Translations under genes and position numbers: made by a program
NCBI RefSeq assembly: GCF_022965805.1
Contig: NC_133105.1
Location: forward strand, 5,394,001-5,458,000
Origin: Primulina eburnea
Taxonomy: Eukaryota > Streptophyta > Magnoliopsida > Lamiales > Gesneriaceae
Length of the DNA stretch: 64,000 bases
Direction: 5' to 3'
Shown here: positions 54,662 through 63,992 of the stretch, piece by piece
Layout of the letters: each line of letters opens with the position of its first letter
How positions within the stretch are numbered: the first letter of the stretch is position 1
The notes under the pieces: model-generated
The model's input: only the letters and a program-made list of their open reading frames with translations
What the model was told of the DNA's origin: nothing
Database searches by the model: none

Positions 54662-55421
54662 GAGCATGCTAGGGGTGATCACGGTGCGGTTTTGCGGTTA
54701 TTTTGAAAAAATTCAAACCGAATTGTCATATGCGGTCGGTTAGTATTTTGAAAAATTAATTGCGGTTTTACATGAAAAATTAGCTTTGCGGTTTTGAGCG
54801 GTTTCAAGCGGTTGCGGTCGGTTTACGGTTTTTTAAATGAAAATTAAAATATTAGAACATATATTCTAATTTATTTGAAAACAACAACAATATATTGTCT
54901 TCAAATATAAAATATAGTACAAAACATATAAAAATCAAAATAGATAAAACAATAATCAAGATTCAAAACCAAGGTAATAATTTAACAACACAACACATTC
55001 ACAACAAAAATGACATTTATAATATTCTATCTTTTTTTTTTACTTTCAAACTTCAAACAAAATATTGTAACAAAAGAAATAAATATTTAATAAAAGACTA
55101 ATTTGAAGAATAATTAAGAAAAAGATAAGTTTTATTTGTAAAAATAATAATTTTGAATAGAGTTGTGATATAATGAATGATGAATTATTTATAAAAATAT
55201 GTTATTTACAAATTATTATAATTTTATGCCTAATATTATGACAAACGATTTCGGCGGTGCGGTTTTTGACCAAAAAAATAACCGAACCGCGTATGCGGTG
55301 CGGTTTATGATTAATATTTTTAATCTTGGTTTTAATAAAATATTATGAAACACGGTGCGGTACAATTCGGTTCGGGCGGTTTGGGCGGTTAGTAAAAAAT
55401 TTGATCACCCCTAGAGCATGC
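54662..55421. mobile_element. non-autonomous hAT-type element (744 bp) with 8-bp target duplications
   Basis: The element spans 54670-55413. Its ends TAGGGGTGATCA / TGATCACCCCTA are perfect 12-bp inverted repeats. It is flanked by GAGCATGC on both sides (54662-54669 and 55414-55421), an exact 8-bp duplication. Both ends carry many GCGGTT/GCGGTGCGG words in both orientations, the subterminal repeats expected for hAT transposase binding. The middle is AT-rich with no transposase frame. Confidence 0.92.
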
Positions 55422-55887
55422 ATAATTGCCTATGATCCTAAGATGAATTGTATTGAAAAAAATATTGGCCTAATTTTTTGAAATTTTTTAGAGATAATTT
55501 TGACAAAATGACCAAGTAAATTTTTTTAGATGTGTAACTAATTGGTGAATTAGAAACAAATAATAAATAAAAATGGTAACATTTTTAATAGACTGCTTGC
55601 CACTTCCTTCACGTGGGTTGTTGCCATATTATACCCATAGCCCAAGCACGTTACACATATCAATAATTAATTGAACCATTGGATTAAATTTCATAATTTA
55701 TTTAAAATCAACTGAAACTTTATGTTAGTAAAATATCCATGAACATGGCATACATTTTTCAAGAATCCCTTTTACAGATTTCCACTAAATGAATCTATAT
55801 GAATCATAATTTGATATACAAGAAATGAAAAGTACTCGATCATCCTTCTTTTTACTTCATCGACCAAAATTGACATCAGTTGTTGAC
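55422..55887. other. AT-rich spacer
   Basis: Nothing recognised between the hAT-type element and the LINE insertion. Confidence 0.4.
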
Positions 55888-56252
55888 ATAATCTGGCTCG
55901 AAATCGATTCTGAGAAAGTGGTGAAGTGGTTGACGACAGATGAGATGCCCAAGTCATCTCTTATTAATTTGATATCAGCTTGTAAGAACTTCTTGGGTAG
56001 AAACTGGGAAATTAGAGTCAACCACATCTATAGAGAGCAAAATAGAGCAGCAGATTTTCTGGCATCGGAAGCACTCAAGTACAATAGAGGATACATGACC
56101 GTATGGGCACCTCCTACAGGAATTCAGGAGATCATGGAAGACGACATGATGGGAGTAGGCTCTTTGTGGAAGATTAGAGTTGTTAACTGTTATTAGCTGG
56201 GTGACCCTACTCGATTGTAACCAAAAAAAAAATAATAATAATCTGGCTCGAA
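55888..56252 (+). mobile_element. 5'-truncated LINE fragment with RNase H domain and 15-bp TSD
   Basis: The insert at 55903-56237 is flanked by a perfect 15-bp direct repeat, ataatctggctcgaa (55888-55902 and 56238-56252). It ends in a poly-A-like tail (about ten A, then aataata). Its only frame encodes the C-terminal part of a plant LINE RNase H (RVT_3) domain: EIDSEKVVKWLT, WEIRVNHIYREQNRAADFLA, then a stop (about 56194) 40 bases before the tail. A-rich tail, severe 5' truncation and long duplication are hallmarks of L1 target-primed integration. The perfect duplication and open frame suggest a fairly recent event. The open frame starting upstream at 55825 reads across the junction by chance. 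Confidence 0.88.
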
Positions 56253-56470
56253 CCCGGGACGACTCGGTGGTAACTCGCCCACCTACTTGCCATCACTCAG
56301 CTCTTTGATGACCCAACACCCCCAATTCATACGATAACGTAAAAGAATTACAAAATAATGTGGAAAAAATGTATTCCCTATTAAAACTCCCACCTTTGGA
56401 AACTCGAGCTAACTCAAACTGGGTCGACCCGAGTTAAACAAAGTGGAATACTTGAAATTTTTCAAGAAAC

Positions 56471-56893
56471 TCAATGCAGAAGAGGGCGTGAATCGGTCCA
56501 AAACTCAAGATTACTTCGGAAGCCCAAATGGCAGTTCTCTCGGACCTCTTCAAAGCTCGTGAACCGGGCTGTTTTGCTAGTACTCGACTCGATTCGAGCT
56601 AGACAACAAAGAATTTCCTCGAAGCGCGACTCATCGCACGGAATGGCTAACGGGCCCATGTTAGTGAATCCGTACTCTTCCTCTGCCTCCACCAATAGTT
56701 TCTTAAACAAGGGATGGTTCAAATATGTGGTCCGTACTACGAACCGTTTATAATTCGAGCCCACGGTCACAGCCACATGGCCTGCTGGCACATCGGAAGG
56801 GGCCCGTTTGGCCGCCATGGCCGCCTTCTTTCGCCACCTGAGAAGCATTTGGCGGAGCCGAACGATGTAGCGAATTTTGCTGCATCCCGACAT
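56471..56893 (-). CDS. SAUR: SAUR-family (small auxin-up RNA) protein
   Basis: An intronless minus-strand frame of 140 residues, starting at the first ATG (MSGCSKIRYIVRLRQMLLRW). The SAUR core lies at about 34-100: DVPAGHVAVTVGSNYKRFVV, YLNHPLFKKLLVEAEEEYGF, then GPLAIPCDESRFEEIL. SAURs inhibit PP2C.D phosphatases and so activate plasma-membrane H+-ATPases to promote cell expansion (known for Arabidopsis SAUR19 clade). The basic, Arg-rich N terminus and extended C terminus (past about residue 105) place it with the longer SAURs. Upstream the coding strand has a short AT-rich leader with TATA-like ATATATTGCCATCATAC near 56980. No lesion. Confidence 0.92.
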   Translation of the reverse strand: MSGCSKIRYIVRLRQMLLRWRKKAAMAAKRAPSDVPAGHVAVTVGSNYKRFVVRTTYLNHPLFKKLLVEAEEEYGFTNMGPLAIPCDESRFEEILCCLARIESSTSKTARFTSFEEVRENCHLGFRSNLEFWTDSRPLLH

Positions 56894-58230
56894 TTTTCCT
56901 GATTTTTTTTTTTGAGGAATTTTGGGAGGAAATGTTTGATATTGTTCCAATCGTGCTTGTTGAGGGAGTTAATTGTATGATGGCAATATATAGATGAAAA
57001 TGTGGGGAATGAATGAAGGGGGAGTGTGGGGTTTATATAATGTTGGGAGTAAAAATATGCCCTTGGTCTTTGGCTTAAATTACGCCAGTGGGCCGGGAGT
57101 ACAAATCTCGGGTACGTTAATTATTTCAAAAATTAAAATTTAAGTATAATAATTGTTTAAGAATGTCAATAATTTAATGAAAAACAATTTAAAAACTCAT
57201 ATCCCTCCCGGTTAAAATTAAAATTAAGATATGGCAAAATTTGTGTGAGATGGTCTCACGGATCGTATTTGTGAGACGGATATCTTATTTGGGTTATCCA
57301 TGAAAATGTATTACATTTTATGCTAATAATATTACTTTTTACTGTGAATATAGGTAGGTTTCACCCGTCTCACAGATTAAGATCCGTGAGACGGTTTCAC
57401 ATGAGATCCATTCTTAAGATAAACTAGTTGAACTGCATTTCATATATTAATATTATATTACAGAAAATAATAAAACACATATGAAATATATATCAACTTG
57501 TGTATATAATTTTTTGTAATCCAAGTTTAACTCGATTTGTATGGTCTGCATACTACTACATATATGATCGACCGGATTTCGAAAAAATAAACAAAAAAAG
57601 GAAGAAAAGACAAGAACAATCCAAAATGGTTATTATAGGTAGCTGGCTTGGCCCTATTCGAAAAAATTATAAGATGGTTTTCTCTATTATATTCCCCAAA
57701 ATAAAATAAAGAAAAGTATATAATTTTAAATTTTGAAATGCTTCTAACAGTATTATTTTTCTCCATGTGCAATACTTCCCATTAGCCCTTTTTATATATA
57801 TATATATACATCCGTTCACTAGCTTCCAACCTCTCTATTGGCACTTGAAGAAAATTAATCATTGATTGAATATAGAAACAATATTAATATTATTCATTGT
57901 ACTAACTAATTGAAGGCCAACATATCAAGCCATAATTAATATTGTTTCTATATATATAGCCTCTTTTGATTGACTCATTTTCGTGGTCTCGCGTATTTAT
58001 ATTTTTGAGACAAATTGATTTGATCATATTTATAACAAAGAATAATATTTTTAGAGAAAAAAATAATATTTTGTATAAATTCATTTCACAAAATTGATTT
58101 ACGATACAATGTCATGAAAAAAATTTGTGCTTTGTTTTAAGTGCTTACAAACAGTAGCATAACTAAGTTTTCTGGGCTCAGTGAGTGAGTAAAAATTTAA
58201 AGAATCTTTTTATTATTTTTTCAAAAGACA
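56894..58230. other. SAUR promoter and AT-rich spacer
   Basis: Contains the promoter of the SAUR gene, copy C of the GAGACGG repeat (57235-57409), and AT-rich DNA with no gene. Confidence 0.5.
57235..57409. repeat. MITE-like repeat, GAGACGGTCTCAC family, copy C
   Basis: Best preserved copy: caaaatttgtgtgagatggt, then ctcacggatcg at the left; gatccgtgagacggtttcac at the right. The subterminal parts pair as a ~16-bp inverted repeat around gatc. The middle (ttatttgggttatccatgaa) is shared with copies A and B. Confidence 0.75.
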
Positions 58231-58235
58231 ATATT

Positions 58236-58417
58236 TGTCAGGCCCCGAACTCGGGCCCGTGTCTGTGTGACTGCATAATGAGCTCTATAGCAACTAGAGC
58301 GTATTCGTCCCCGCTTTACGAAAATGATTAACCTAAGTTGCTATAGAAGTCCATTGTAAGCCATTATAAATTCATATTAAATCTTTGATTTTTTCGATGT
58401 GGGACAAAGGTATCACA
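58236..58417 (-). repeat. complete 182-bp TRIM-like LTR
   Basis: Ends TG..CA. Its first 73 bp (minus strand) recur at 60382-60310 with two differences. It contains GTCCCACATCG (58405-58395) and TTTATAA (58370-58364), 24 bp apart, resembling plant snRNA promoter elements. A hairpin-forming pair ctatagcaact / agttgctatag lies further in. Confidence 0.75.
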
Positions 58418-58503
58418 ATCACCCCTCCTTCAAAACGCGACGTCCTCGTCGCGGCCTGACCCCTCGATCCACCAGCACCGAGAATCTAAAGGTGGCTCCT
58501 ACA

Positions 58504-58588
58504 GGTTCAAGAGATGGCTCCCTTCATGTAGCACTTTGCCCCGCAGGTTCAAGAAGTGGCTCTCATGCACGTAGCACTTTGCCCCGCA
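58504..58588. repeat. 42-bp tandem repeat in the TRIM interior
   Basis: ggttcaaga.tggctc..tgtagcactttgccccgca occurs twice in tandem (58504-58545 and 58546-58588) with a few substitutions. A third, partial ggtggctcctaca copy precedes them. Confidence 0.8.
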
Positions 58589-58639
58589 TAACACTTATTT
58601 ACCGGTGTTCCATGCCGGTGACCGGCTCTGATACCATTC

Positions 58640-59922
58640 CGTCACGCCCCGAAACTCGGGATTTGACACCGGCGTCGTTTAACAATCACACAATTGAAAA
58701 CAACCAGCCTCGTAGCATAGTATAAACCGAAATACCAGTTTATTAATCATAATCTCAAAAAAAAACAAAGTCTTTACAATTGAATTAAAATAAACTTGCG
58801 GAAACGTCTAACATAAAATTGAAAGTACTAAAATTCAAAAAAATTAACATGACTAAACTAAATCCCAAAATTCACCATCTCCAAAATTGTTCAGATTCTT
58901 TCTTCTTCAACCTGTTCTTCGGATTTATTTGAGGAAAGGTGTAAGGGGTGAATATTTTGGGAAATACTCAGTAAATGGGGGATATTGAAAATATTGAAAA
59001 CAACATAAATATTTTTCAATATTATTTTCGAAAAATACATATAAATACAACATACTTTTCATAATCGTAACATCGTATCCGTAACATAATAACATTGCGA
59101 TTTTCACCTTCATAGTTTACTGATATCAGTCCCTAAGTTTTAATCCTCTAAGGAGGCGAGGCCATAAAACAGTTCTATCCCACTGTTAAGGGCCATATGT
59201 TGGAACTCCACCCATTTTCAGGGAATTCTTACAGTGCCAACGTATAAACGTAACAAGATTAAAAACGCAGACGGTGTTCAACCAAATTTTTAAAACCAAA
59301 AAAACGAAACCTTCAAATGCATAAAACCGAAATTTAAAACAGCCCACTTACCTTAAATTCTTGATGAAAAACGTAGAAAGGTTAGGGTTCTTCGAAATTC
59401 CTACTTCATTGGCTGGACGGCGACAACGCTTCGCTGTACTCGAAAATTTCTAAGGTGACTAGACACAATTTTCGAAAATTTGGTGTTCAATGTGGTGTGA
59501 TTTTCGAGTTATAGGGCCCTCCTATTTATAGAGGTTGGCTGCTATCGGGATCGAGTGATATCGCGTTGAAATCTGACTTAAATCTTTTATCTCGAATCGT
59601 GATATATCTATCCGTGATTTGAGTGATAATCGAATTCTAAATCTTTTATCCCATACAAATTTCGAAATTTGCATATATATATACATTGATTACTTTCGAA
59701 TTCTAGGATTTAATTATCTCTTGCTTGATCTTTTATCCCGATATCTCAATATCAATTCAAATCTTAGACATTTTATCTGCAAAATTTCAAATGATATACA
59801 CGATATTATTATTCACTCAATCTTACAAATCTCACATCTTAAAATGAGATAAATCCTGGTATCCAAAATATACTATCGTGATAAAAGTTAAATGATAAAA
59901 CTTAAAATTCTTGGATTTTACA
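58640..59922 (-). repeat. ~1.28-kb Ty3/gypsy LTR within the composite element
   Basis: On the minus strand it starts TGTAAAATCC just after the purine tract AAGGAGGGAGGGA and ends near ..GGGGCGTGACGG. It is directly followed by the initiator-Met-type primer site. So it has the 5' context of a 3' LTR and the 3' context of a 5' LTR. Confidence 0.7.
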
Positions 59923-59929
59923 TCCCTCC

Positions 59930-60307
59930 CTCCTTATGGGAAGTTTCGTCCTCGAAACTTGGGTTGGCTTGGTCGATGAAGAGGTACGGGTATTGGTTTC
60001 TCATCCTTCTTCTAGCTCCCACGTGGCCTCTCTTTCGGTGTAGTTAGACCATTGTACCTTGACGTAGAGAATGATTCGTCGTCTTAGTACTTGGTCCTTG
60101 GTGTCCACGATTCTAATGGGAACTTCTTCGTAGTTCAGCTCTTCTCCCAAGTTACTTTCGATCATGAGCGGTTCTACTTCCAACACGTTGCTTGGGTCCG
60201 AGATGTATTTCGGTAGTTGGGACACGTGGAAAAAAGTTGTGAATTCTAGACATGCTTGGTGGCAGGGCCAACCTGTATGCTAGTGTGCCCACCTTTTCCA
60301 AAATCTC
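59930..60307 (-). pseudogene. Ty3/gypsy integrase C-terminus and chromodomain fragment
   Basis: The minus strand encodes [18 protein letters not shown], then after a frameshift QLPKYISDPSNVLEVEPL and a chromodomain (VKVQWSNYTEREATWELEEG). It lacks everything upstream of the integrase C-terminal domain and is abruptly joined at its 5' end to the truncated TRIM LTR. Non-functional. Confidence 0.8.
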
Positions 60308-60387
60308 AAAGAAGTCCATTGTAAGCAATTATAAATTCATATTAAATCTTTGATTTTTTCGATGTGGGACAAGGGTATCACAATATT

Positions 60388-60510
60388 GATTAAGTAAAAT
60401 GACAATATTATTCATGTATATATGGTGTGATGTTTTTAGTCATGTATCTTTCGTTGAATCAACTATAATCATTTAACTAAATTCCAACATTCAATTTTAC
60501 ACTGTCTCAT
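60388..60510. other. short AT-rich spacer
   Basis: Nothing recognised. Confidence 0.4.
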
Positions 60511-60835
60511 TAGGGATGTAAATGAGCCGAGCTGTTCGCGAGTTTTTCGGATCTCGGCTCGTTAAAAAGCTCGTTCGGGCTCGTTCATTAAGCTTATCGA
60601 GCCGAGTCCGAGACTTATTTTGGACTCGACAATTTTGTTGAGCCGAGCTTGAGATTAATGATGTTCGGCTCGTTAGCTCGTGAACATGTTCGATAATAGG
60701 TTCGTGAGCTCAAAATTGAGCTCGGCTCGTTTAGCTGGCTCGTGAGCTCGAGCTCGAGCTCGGCTCGTTTAAGTGGTTCACGAGCTCGGGTTCAAGCTCG
60801 GCTCGTTTAGGTAGATCGTGAGCTCGAATTTGAGA
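60511..60835. mobile_element. truncated hAT-like repeat rich in GGCTCG words
   Basis: Begins tagggatgtaaatgagccga and continues with many direct and inverted copies of gctcggctcgtt, gagctcg and gagccgag. This is the pattern of subterminal hAT transposase sites. The matching right terminus (reverse complement of tagggatgtaaa) is not present before the next LTR at 60862, so the element looks truncated. Confidence 0.55.
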
Positions 60836-60861
60836 TAATTAATGAGTTATAATATTAAAAT

Positions 60862-62474
60862 TGTGACACTCTGACCCGTAACGATAAAATACACAGCGGA
60901 ATTTAAAATTTTTCTTTAAAATATGGAAGGTGTTTCAAAATACATTTCATAAAATGTTTACAAAAATAAATACATGATCATTCAAATGACATACAAAACA
61001 CAAAATAATCATTCTTATGATCATGTCCCAAAATAATACAAAATAATCCTCCTTCCAACGGTGTATGCATATGACCCCCATCCACGATCACTGTCCTGGT
61101 CGGTCGCTCTTATCTGCATCACATGAAAATAACTGAAATGAGTATAAAAACTCAGCAAGTGGAACTCTACATAGCAATGATACATAGTATACTCTGTAAA
61201 ACATGGCTTTGAAATCATAAATACCATCAACTCTGAAACATGAATACTGTAGCAATAACTGTAGCAATAGCAATAGATGGCAATACGATGGTATTTCTCT
61301 TTTCTATGGTTGGATTGATATCAATAGTATCTATGACTGTGGTTGCCAATATCCCATCGATATAAATCGATAACTGTGAGGGGATAAAAGCCTATGGTCG
61401 ATGATCATCTAATTGCATGCAATGCTCTGACTATGATTAATCAATCCAATAAAAACATTTGAACTCTGAATAACATTTAAAGCCGTCGTTTCGCAATCTC
61501 TATCTTTTCTCTTGTATTCTCTTTTAACAATAGTGAGATATACAATACCTCCAATAGATAATCAATGAAATCAATACATAACAATGGATCAATGGAAGGG
61601 AATAACACTTTGAAACCTTTAAAACACAATACATATAATATCATGTGAGCAAAAAGGATGAAATTCCACTTACAACCCAATAGAACACCTCAAACTTAGC
61701 TCTTGGTACACCACCTACAACAATAATCCATAAATAACACCAAAATCAACTCTATATCCACAAGTACAAGTCAAATAATCCATTAAACCAACAAAACATC
61801 AAGCCCAAGCAAACCCTTAACTCAAAACCTTAATAATTTCGCACCAAAAACTTACCTAAGCTTCCTTATACCACGGAGAACGTCGATCTCAAGTCGGAAA
61901 TCGAAACAAAGCCAAGAATCAAAGGTGGGAAGCAATTGAAATGGATGAAAACCCTTGCCAAAAGAGAGAAAATCGGAAATGGAGGAAAGAAGATAAGGTA
62001 GGTATGGCCAACAACTCCCAAAAAGTCACTTAAAAACTCGCCCATACTTACACCGCGGGTGCGGTCACACAAGCACCGCGGGTGCGCTAAGCTCACGGCA
62101 ATCCAACAAAATTCCATGCACGATCACCGCGGGTGCGGTGCTACAATTACTGCGGGTGCGGTCTCACCGCGGGTGCGGTCCTTGCACTGCCGCGGGTGCG
62201 GTGTCCTCACGGCCTTCAACTTCCAAAATGGTGAATAGTACACCGCGGGGGCACTCCTCTAAGAGCGCGGGTGCACTCTACTCACGGCAATGAACAGTAA
62301 TAAATCAACTAAACTCGATCCGAAACGCTGAAACGAACAATCAACACCAACTAATACCTCAACAAAACAATAACCAATAATACTATAGCCCAAAACACAA
62401 CCAATCATCTAATCACAAAACCCAAATAACAAGCGAAACTTAAATCGTACCGTACACCGGGCTCGGCTATTACA
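60862..62474 (-). repeat. 3' LTR (1613 bp) of the right-hand Ty3 element
   Basis: Boundaries set by the purine tract on one side and the TG terminus (tgtgacactctgacccgtaa) on the other. It includes a cluster of GC-rich motif copies (62050-62275, separate entry). Confidence 0.8.
62050..62275. repeat. interspersed GC-rich motif ACCGCGGGTGCGGT in the LTR
   Basis: About eight copies of (a)ccgcgggtgcggt or close variants within 225 bp, unevenly spaced (roughly 10-60 bp apart), in otherwise AT-rich LTR DNA. The core ccgcgg is palindromic. Two copies are followed by ctcacggc. Confidence 0.85.
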
Positions 62475-62514
62475 ATCTCCCCTCCTTAGAGGAATTTCGT
62501 CCTCGAAATCGACG

Positions 62515-63992
62515 TCACTGCACGAACAACTCAGGATACCTCTCTCTCATCTCAGTCTCTGGTTCCCACGTAGCCTCCTCAATCAAATGGTTCCTCCAAA
62601 GGACTTTAACGATGCCGATCTCTTTGTTCCTCAATACTCTAACTGTGCGATCCAAAATCTGAACCGGAATCTCTTGGTACGTCAAATTCGGCGTCAAGTC
62701 CAATGGCTCGTGGTGAAGAACATGGGAAGGATCTGCAATATACTTCCTGAGCATCGATACGTGAAACACATTATGGACTCTGTCAAGATCGGGCGGTAGG
62801 GCTAATCTGTAGGCTCGGTCGCCAACTCTGTCCAATATCTCGAATGGACCAATGAATCTAGGACTCAACTTACCCTTCTTGCCAAATCTCATCACACCCT
62901 TGAGAGGTGCTATCTTCAGAAATACATGATCGCCTACCTCGAACTGCAAAGGCCTACGACGAACATCTGCATAGCTCTTCTGCCTCGACTGAGCAGTCTT
63001 CATCCTCTCTCTGATCACAGCAACAACGTCGGCCGTCTGCTGGACCAACTCTGGTCCCAACATCTTCCTCTCACCAACCTCATCCCAAAACAAAGGCGAT
63101 CTGCACTTCCTGCCATAAAGTGCCTCATACGGTGCCATGCCAATCGTCGCCTGGTAGCTGTTGTTGTACGTGAACTCCACCAAAGGTAACTTAGAATCCC
63201 AACTACCAGAATAATCAATAGTACAAGCTCTGAGCATATCCTCAAGAATCTGAATAACTCTCTCTGACTGACCGTCGCTCTGAGGATGATAAGCTGTACT
63301 GAAAGCTAATCGAGAACCCATAGCTCTATGAAGACTCTTCCAAAATTCGGAGGTAAACCTGGGATCACGATCAGACACAATCGACACGGGCACACCATGA
63401 AGTCTAACAATCTATGCAATGTAGTCCTCGGCATACTGATTCATCGAGTACGTCGTCTTGATTCACGATCAGACACAATCGACACGGGCACACCATGCAG
63501 TCTAACAATCTCTGCAATGTAGTCCTCGGCATACTGATTCATCGAGTACGTCGTCTTGACTGGAAGGAAATGAGCTGACTTGGTCAATCTATCAACAATG
63601 ACCCAAATGGAATTATAACCTTTCGGCACTCTGGGAAGACCAGTCACGAAATCCATCGTACTGTGCTCCCACTTCCACTGAGGAATCGGCAAAGATAGCA
63701 ATGTCCCAGCAGGTCTCTGATGCTCAATCTTCACCTGCTGACAAGTAAGGCACTGAGAAATGAACAAAGCAACATCTTTCTTCATACCTGGCCACCAGTA
63801 GAGTCGACGAAGATCCTGATACATCTTCGTACTGCCTGGATGAATCGAATAAGGTGCGGTATGAGCCTCTGTCAAGACGTCTCTACGAATATCGTCGCCA
63901 ATAGGAACACAAATGCGGCCTCTGAAAGTCACCAATCCATCACCATTCGAACCAAACTCTGAATTACCCCTCTCCTGAGCTCTAGCTCTCAA
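62515..63992 (-). pseudogene. Ty3/gypsy integrase and chromodomain, broken by a 98-bp duplication
   Basis: Upstream part 63992-63441: the HHCC zinc-binding domain (IHPGSTKMYQDLRRLYWWPG, then CLTCQQ) and the first half of the catalytic core (MDFVTGLPRVPKGYNSIWVI, then [15 protein letters not shown]). Downstream part 63393-62515: the same [10 protein letters not shown] again, then [20 protein letters not shown], the catalytic Glu in [29 protein letters not shown], and a chromodomain-like end ([18 protein letters not shown]). Between them a 98-bp tandem duplication shifts the frame, so no full integrase can be made from this copy. Reverse transcriptase and RNase H, if present, lie beyond the right edge. 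Confidence 0.9.
63366..63561. repeat. 98-bp tandem duplication inside integrase
   Basis: 63366-63463 and 63464-63561 are near-identical (cacgatcagacacaatcgac .. gagtacgtcgtcttga.t), with about four substitutions. The period of 98 is not a multiple of three, which explains the broken frame. Confidence 0.92.

Larger units (their letters stand above)
58231..60387 (-). mobile_element. composite LTR element: TRIM-like ends around a Ty3 LTR and integrase end
   Basis: The whole unit (58236-60382) is flanked by ATATT at 58231-58235 and 60383-60387. Minus-strand order: 60382-60310, first 73 bp of a small LTR (TGTGATACC..); 60309-59923, integrase C-terminus and purine tract of a Ty3 element; 59922-about 58640, that element's LTR; 58636-58624, primer site TGGTATCAGAGCC; 58623-58418, short non-coding interior ending in purine tract GAAGGAGGGGTGAT; 58417-58236, complete 182-bp small LTR (TGTGATACC..GGCCTGACA). 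The small LTR, 220-bp interior with primer site and purine tract match a TRIM. The Ty3 part replaces about 110 bp of the TRIM 5' LTR. Confidence 0.75.

Noticed and set aside
55825..55902. Upstream part of the RNase H-like frame as a host gene start
   Set aside because: The 15-bp target duplication shows that the retro-derived sequence begins at 55903. The upstream codons are flanking DNA read by chance.
56894..56950. Longer SAUR N terminus from 56950
   Set aside because: It would need a TTG start. The ATG at 56893 gives the usual basic SAUR N terminus.
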